Below the pieces are notes generated by a model, which worked only from the letters and a program-made list of their open reading frames with translations, had not been told where the DNA came from and did no database searches. Source: Achromobacter sp. AONIH1 (GTDB taxonomy: Bacteria > Pseudomonadota > Gammaproteobacteria > Burkholderiales > Burkholderiaceae_B). Taken from it: 64,000 nucleotides of DNA. Each line of letters opens with the position of its first letter. Positions within the stretch are counted from its first letter, which is position 1. Shown here piece after piece: positions 60,764-64,000 of this stretch. The DNA lies in contig NZ_CP026124.1 of assembly GCF_002902905.1 (NCBI RefSeq), forward strand, positions 1,426,001 to 1,490,000, written 5' to 3'. Both the position numbers and the translations under genes were made by a program.

Positions 60764-61189
60764 ATGGCTACCCTGCATGTGGATGTCGTCAGCGCAGAGG
60801 AAGCGATCTTCTCCGGTGAGGCGAAGTTCGTGGTGCTGCCTGGCGAAGCGGGTGAGCTGGGCATCCTGCCCGGCCACACCCCGCTGATTTCGCGCATACG
60901 CCCCGGGACGGTCAAGATCGTTCGTGCCGACCAGGGCGAGGAAAACATCTTCGTCGCCGGCGGCATCCTGGAAGTGCAGCCCGGCAGCGTCACGGTCCTG
61001 GCCGACACGGCCATCCGTGCCGCCGACCTAGACGAGGCCCGTGCCCTGGAAGCGCGCCAGCGCGCCGAAGAGGCGCTGCGCAACGCCAAGGACAAGGCCG
61101 ACATCGCCGTGGTCGAAGCCGAACTCGCGATGCTGGCGGCGCAAGCCGTGGCCGCGCGCAAGCTGCGCCAAGGCGGCCGCTCGCACTGA
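60764..61189 (+). CDS. atpC: ATP synthase F1 subunit epsilon
   Basis: 141 aa. N-terminal beta barrel ([32 protein letters not shown]) and a C-terminal helical hairpin rich in Ala/Glu/Arg that can inhibit ATP hydrolysis. It couples gamma to the c-ring. It is the last gene of the operon and a strong terminator follows. Confidence 0.97.
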   Translation: MATLHVDVVSAEEAIFSGEAKFVVLPGEAGELGILPGHTPLISRIRPGTVKIVRADQGEENIFVAGGILEVQPGSVTVLADTAIRAADLDEARALEARQRAEEALRNAKDKADIAVVEAELAMLAAQAVAARKLRQGGRSH

Positions 61190-61227
61190 GCGGACGGGCG
61201 ATCGGGGCTTGCCCCGGATCCGGAAAG

Positions 61228-61250
61228 AAGCGGCCTCTGGCCGCTTTTTT
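61228..61250 (+). terminator. intrinsic terminator of the atp operon
   Basis: AAGCGGCC (61228-61235) and GGCCGCTT (61239-61246) form an 8-bp stem with a 3-nt loop, ending in a run of six T. It lies 38 bp after the atpC stop. Confidence 0.93.
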
Positions 61251-61394
61251 CTTGCCTGCGCGGCCTTGCCTGCGCATCCTCGCCTGCCGCCACCTTGCGT
61301 TCACTACGAATAGCCCTGAGCGATCCGCAACATTAGCCTTCAGTTTTGGCGGCGCCGCCGGTATGCCGGCGCCGCGCGGAAACAGGAGAAGCAG

Positions 61395-62273
61395 GTGCGT
61401 GAAATGCTGGATTGCGGGGTATTGCTGCCGCCTGGCCACGATGCGGCCATGCGCGGCTGGATCGAGCGGCATCAGCCGCAAGTGGCACGTGTGCGCTTTC
61501 ATCCCTTGCTGCTCGCGAGCGCGGGCGAGGCCGCCGAACCGCAGGCGCTGGCGGCCATGGCCGTGACGCTCAAGCGCTACGATGCCTGCCTGATGCCGGT
61601 CGAGCCGGCCACGCTGGCCTGGACCCGCATCGCCTTGCAGCAGGCGCGGCCGGCCCTGGCCACGCCCATCCTGGTGCTGGTCGACGGCATGAAGGCGTCG
61701 GCCATCGAGGACCTGCTGGCGCTGGGCGCGGCCGATTTCATTTCCGAACCCGTCTGCCTGGAAGGGTTGCGCGTGCGCTTGCGCCATCAGCTGCTGTCGG
61801 CAGCGTGGGGGCTGGCGGCGGCCTCGCTCGAAGAGCCCGCCTTGCGCTATGGGGCGCAGGGCCAGGCGGTCCTCGTGCCCGTCGGCCTGCCGCCTCATCG
61901 CCCGGGCGCGATGCCCGCTCCAGGACGGGGCCGCGAGTCGGGCCCGGAAGCAGGCGGCTCGCCGCCGGCCGCGACGCGTCCACGCGTGGCGTCGGCCTTG
62001 TTCGATCAGGCCATGGCGAGCCTGCGGTTGCTGCCCCGCTGGCAGGACGGCGGCGAGCCATTCGCACGGGCCAAGGCACGCGTGGTGGGCGAGTTCGAGC
62101 GCGAGTACCTGCGGCGCGCACTCTCCCATCACGGCGGCAACGTGGCGCAGGCCGCCAGGGCGTCCAGCAAGCACCGCCGCGCATTCTGGGCGTTGATGCG
62201 CAAGCACGGCATAGAAGCCGCGCCCTATCGCATCGCGGCGGCCCGGCGCGGCCAGGACATGCCGTCGGACTGA
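61395..62273 (+). CDS. Fis-family regulator with degenerate receiver-like domain
   Basis: 292 aa from a GTG with AGGAGA upstream. Residues 1-135 resemble a response-regulator receiver in their second half (T-P-I-L-V-L-V-D-G, A-L-G-A-A-D-F-I), but the phospho-acceptor Asp is not found in Y-D-A-C-L-M-P-V, and the conserved K-P near the end reads S-E-P. A Pro/Gly/Arg-rich linker (165-200) follows. The C-terminus is a Fis-type helix-turn-helix (L-S-H-H-G-G-N-V-A-Q-A-A-R-A-S). There is no AAA+ domain. Phosphorylation-independent control is likely; targets are unknown. It stands between the atp terminator and hemE. Confidence 0.8.
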   Translation: MREMLDCGVLLPPGHDAAMRGWIERHQPQVARVRFHPLLLASAGEAAEPQALAAMAVTLKRYDACLMPVEPATLAWTRIALQQARPALATPILVLVDGMKASAIEDLLALGAADFISEPVCLEGLRVRLRHQLLSAAWGLAAASLEEPALRYGAQGQAVLVPVGLPPHRPGAMPAPGRGRESGPEAGGSPPAATRPRVASALFDQAMASLRLLPRWQDGGEPFARAKARVVGEFEREYLRRALSHHGGNVAQAARASSKHRRAFWALMRKHGIEAAPYRIAAARRGQDMPSD

Positions 62274-62419
62274 GCGCTGTCCGGACCGGGCGCCAAGCGC
62301 CGGCGCACGGCCTCGGTCATTCTCGCCGCTTGCGTCCGAACAAGCCCGCCTTGGGCCTAGGGCCGCGTTCTGTCAGCCAGGGGAAGTAAACTCACGGCTT
62401 CCGATCAAAGAGGATAGCC

Positions 62420-63493
62420 GTGTCTGCTTCCGCCCTGAAGAACGATGTGTTCTTGCGCTCGCTCTTGCGCGAGCCCGTGCCCTATACCCCGATCTGGCTG
62501 ATGCGCCAGGCGGGCCGCTACCTGCCCGAGTACAACGAGACGCGCGCCCGGGCGGGTTCGTTCATGGGCCTGGCTCAGAATCCCGACTACGCCGCGGAAG
62601 TCACCCTGCAGCCGCTGGCGCGGTTCGACCTGGACGCGGCCATCCTGTTCTCCGACATTCTCACCGTGCCGCACGCCATGGGCCTGGGACTGGACTTCGC
62701 CGCTGGCGAAGGGCCGCGCTTCGCGCATCCCGTGCGCACCGAGGACGACGTGCGCCGCCTGGCCGTGCCCGACATGGACAAGCTGCGCTATGTCTTTGAC
62801 GCGGTCCGCGTCATCCGCCGCGAACTCGACGGCAAGGTGCCGCTGATCGGTTTCGCCGGCAGCCCCTGGACCATCGCCTGCTACATGGTCGAAGGGCAGG
62901 GCAGCGACGACTATCGCCTGATCAAGACGATGCTGTACGCGCGGCCGGACCTGCTGCATCACATCCTGGAAATCAACGCCCAGGCCACGCTGCAATACCT
63001 GAATGCGCAGATCGACGCGGGCGCCCAGGCCGTCATGCTGTTCGACAGCTGGGGCGGCGTGCTGGCCGATGGCCTGTTCCAGCAGTTTTCGCTGGCGTAT
63101 ACCCGCAAGGTGGTCGCGGGCCTGAAGCGCGAGAACGAAGGCCGCCGCGTGCCGGTCATTGTGTTCACCAAGGGCGGCGGGCAGTGGCTGGAACAGATCG
63201 CTGCCTGCGGCTGCGACGCGGTCGGCCTGGACTGGACCGTGGACCTGGCGGCGGCGCGTCGCCGCACCGGCGACTCGGTTGCGTTCCAGGGCAACCTGGA
63301 TCCCATGGCGCTGTTCGGCGGCGGCGACGCCATCCGGACCGAGGCGCGCCGGGTGCTGGACGCGTTCGGCCCGGTCGGCAAAGGGGGGCATGTGTTCAAT
63401 CTGGGGCATGGCATTTCACGCTTCACGCCTCCTGAAGCCGTAGCCGAATTGGTCGATGAAGTCCACCGGCACAGCCGTTCGTTGCGGGGATAA
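62420..63493 (+). CDS. hemE: uroporphyrinogen decarboxylase
   Basis: 357 aa from a GTG with AAAGAGGA upstream. The family signatures [15 protein letters not shown] near the N-terminus and [16 protein letters not shown] are both complete, and the catalytic Asp lies in [10 protein letters not shown]. It removes four carboxyl groups from uroporphyrinogen III in haem synthesis, which serves cytochromes such as FdnI. Followed by the AT-rich gap and priA. Confidence 0.97.
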   Translation: MSASALKNDVFLRSLLREPVPYTPIWLMRQAGRYLPEYNETRARAGSFMGLAQNPDYAAEVTLQPLARFDLDAAILFSDILTVPHAMGLGLDFAAGEGPRFAHPVRTEDDVRRLAVPDMDKLRYVFDAVRVIRRELDGKVPLIGFAGSPWTIACYMVEGQGSDDYRLIKTMLYARPDLLHHILEINAQATLQYLNAQIDAGAQAVMLFDSWGGVLADGLFQQFSLAYTRKVVAGLKRENEGRRVPVIVFTKGGGQWLEQIAACGCDAVGLDWTVDLAAARRRTGDSVAFQGNLDPMALFGGGDAIRTEARRVLDAFGPVGKGGHVFNLGHGISRFTPPEAVAELVDEVHRHSRSLRG

Positions 63494-63848
63494 GTGAGTG
63501 AGCGCTTCGCGCCCAAGGGCCGAAGCTTGAGGGCCCCGACGCACAGTTGTGCACAGCAAGAAAGCGCTCGGGGAAAACCCTTTATAAGCTGGTTTACAAT
63601 CTCGAAAGCCTGCATAAGTCATTGTTAATAATGACGAAAACAGGGTTTTCAGCAGGATTGCAAGAGTTGATGCAATCTTGCCTTATTCCAAAGTGTGATG
63701 TTGCTCTTGCCTTTTCCCCAAAGTTATCCACAGGCAGGGGGCAAGCCGGCCCGGCGACCCCTGGGGGAATTGGCGGGATCCGGCCTATCGCCGGACGGCT
63801 CAACCTTTCGGCCAGAAAACCGTCTTCCATTGATCCGTCCCCGTGAAC
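63494..63848. other. AT-rich intergenic region upstream of priA
   Basis: 355 bp, visibly poorer in GC than the rest of the window, especially 63580-63735. It contains stretches such as TTTATAAGC and GTTAATAATG, a GAAAAC-AGG-GTTTTC inverted repeat (63636-63650) and DnaA-box-like sites. No convincing gene; frames of 60-100 codons here have no ribosome-binding site or family likeness. It probably holds the priA promoter and perhaps a DnaA-binding site. Confidence 0.55.
63724..63732 (+). promoter_or_regulatory. perfect DnaA box TTATCCACA
   Basis: Exact match to the high-affinity DnaA consensus. A second, weaker candidate TTGTGCACA lies at 63547-63555. It is placed about 115 bp before priA, a replication restart gene, so DnaA control of that gene is plausible. 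Confidence 0.55.
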
Positions 63849-64000
63849 ATGCCTGATACCGACGCCGTCCAGAATCCCGCCGCCGTCTGCTGGGTGCGGG
63901 TGGCGCTGGATGTGCCCTTGCCCGGTCCGTTCGACTACCGCAGCGATGCGCCGGTGGAGGCGGGGCTGCGCGTGATCGTGCCGTTCGGACGTCGCAAGAT
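63849..64000 (+). CDS. priA: primosomal protein N' (replication restart helicase), 3' truncated
   Basis: The first 50 codons are seen before the window ends. V-R-V-A-L-D-V-P-L-P-G-P-F-D-Y and G-L-R-V-I-V-P-F-G-R-R-K match the 3'-end DNA-binding domain of PriA. The start is ATG 63849; an in-frame GTG at 63843 is possible, and neither has a clear ribosome-binding site. PriA binds stalled forks and loads DnaB through PriB/DnaT. hemE-priA adjacency is common in beta-proteobacteria. Confidence 0.87.
   Translation, partial: MPDTDAVQNPAAVCWVRVALDVPLPGPFDYRSDAPVEAGLRVIVPFGRRK

Overview
The window is a high-GC chromosomal segment from a beta-proteobacterium of the Burkholderiales, most likely Alcaligenaceae (Bordetella or Achromobacter type). 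This rests on the GC-rich codon use, a Bug-type (TctC) solute receptor, the gene order rpe-gph-trpE-trpG-trpD-trpC, and an atpIBEFHAGDC operon followed by hemE and priA. The species is inferred, not read from a marker gene.

Region by region. 1-6.8 kb: the end of a YVTN beta-propeller gene, a NodB-like deacetylase, a sterol-desaturase-family membrane protein, a Bug receptor, a sulfatase with a divergent LysR regulator, and an acyl-CoA thioesterase. 6.9-12.5 kb: a DUF1254 protein, then a lower-GC cassette (MHS transporter, unusual SDR, SolA-like amine oxidase). The cassette is bracketed by imperfect direct repeats of about 104 bp. 12.6-24.7 kb: a selenocysteine locus. It holds a formate dehydrogenase-N whose catalytic residue is an in-frame TGA with a textbook bacterial SECIS hairpin, its FeS and cytochrome b subunits, fdhE, selA, selB, the tRNA-Sec gene selC and, after two leftward genes, selD. 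One small region thus encodes the enzyme and almost everything needed to make it; only fdhD and molybdopterin genes are not seen. 24.7-33.4 kb: an LTA-synthase-like sulfatase-fold membrane protein, a LysR regulator, DUF2917 and DsbA-like genes, and an aldehyde dehydrogenase/DUF779 pair. That pair has a consensus sigma-54 promoter and a divergent AcoR-like activator. 33.5-39.2 kb: the trp cluster with a Trp-rich leader peptide and attenuator. 39.4-46.7 kb: apaG, mltA, a UbiH-family hydroxylase, dsbC (with a foldable leader), a D-2-hydroxyacid dehydrogenase, ttcA, folB and a small flavin oxidoreductase. 46.8-53.2 kb: a maleate isomerase-like gene with a divergent LysR regulator, an M61 peptidase, an enoyl-CoA hydratase and a second DUF1254 protein. 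53.4-61.3 kb: the complete F1Fo ATP synthase operon with promoter and terminator. 61.4-64.0 kb: a Fis-type regulator with a degenerate receiver domain, hemE, an AT-rich gap with a perfect DnaA box, and the start of priA.

No rRNA, CRISPR array, transposase or phage gene was seen. The most informative features are the Sec/SECIS locus, the repeat-flanked cassette with a covarying palindrome, the trp attenuator, the sigma-54 promoter with its upstream inverted repeat, and the three-way-junction leader before dsbC. Start codons were moved from the longest reading frame wherever a Shine-Dalgarno site, signal peptide or family length argued for it. All folds and repeat identities were worked out by eye.
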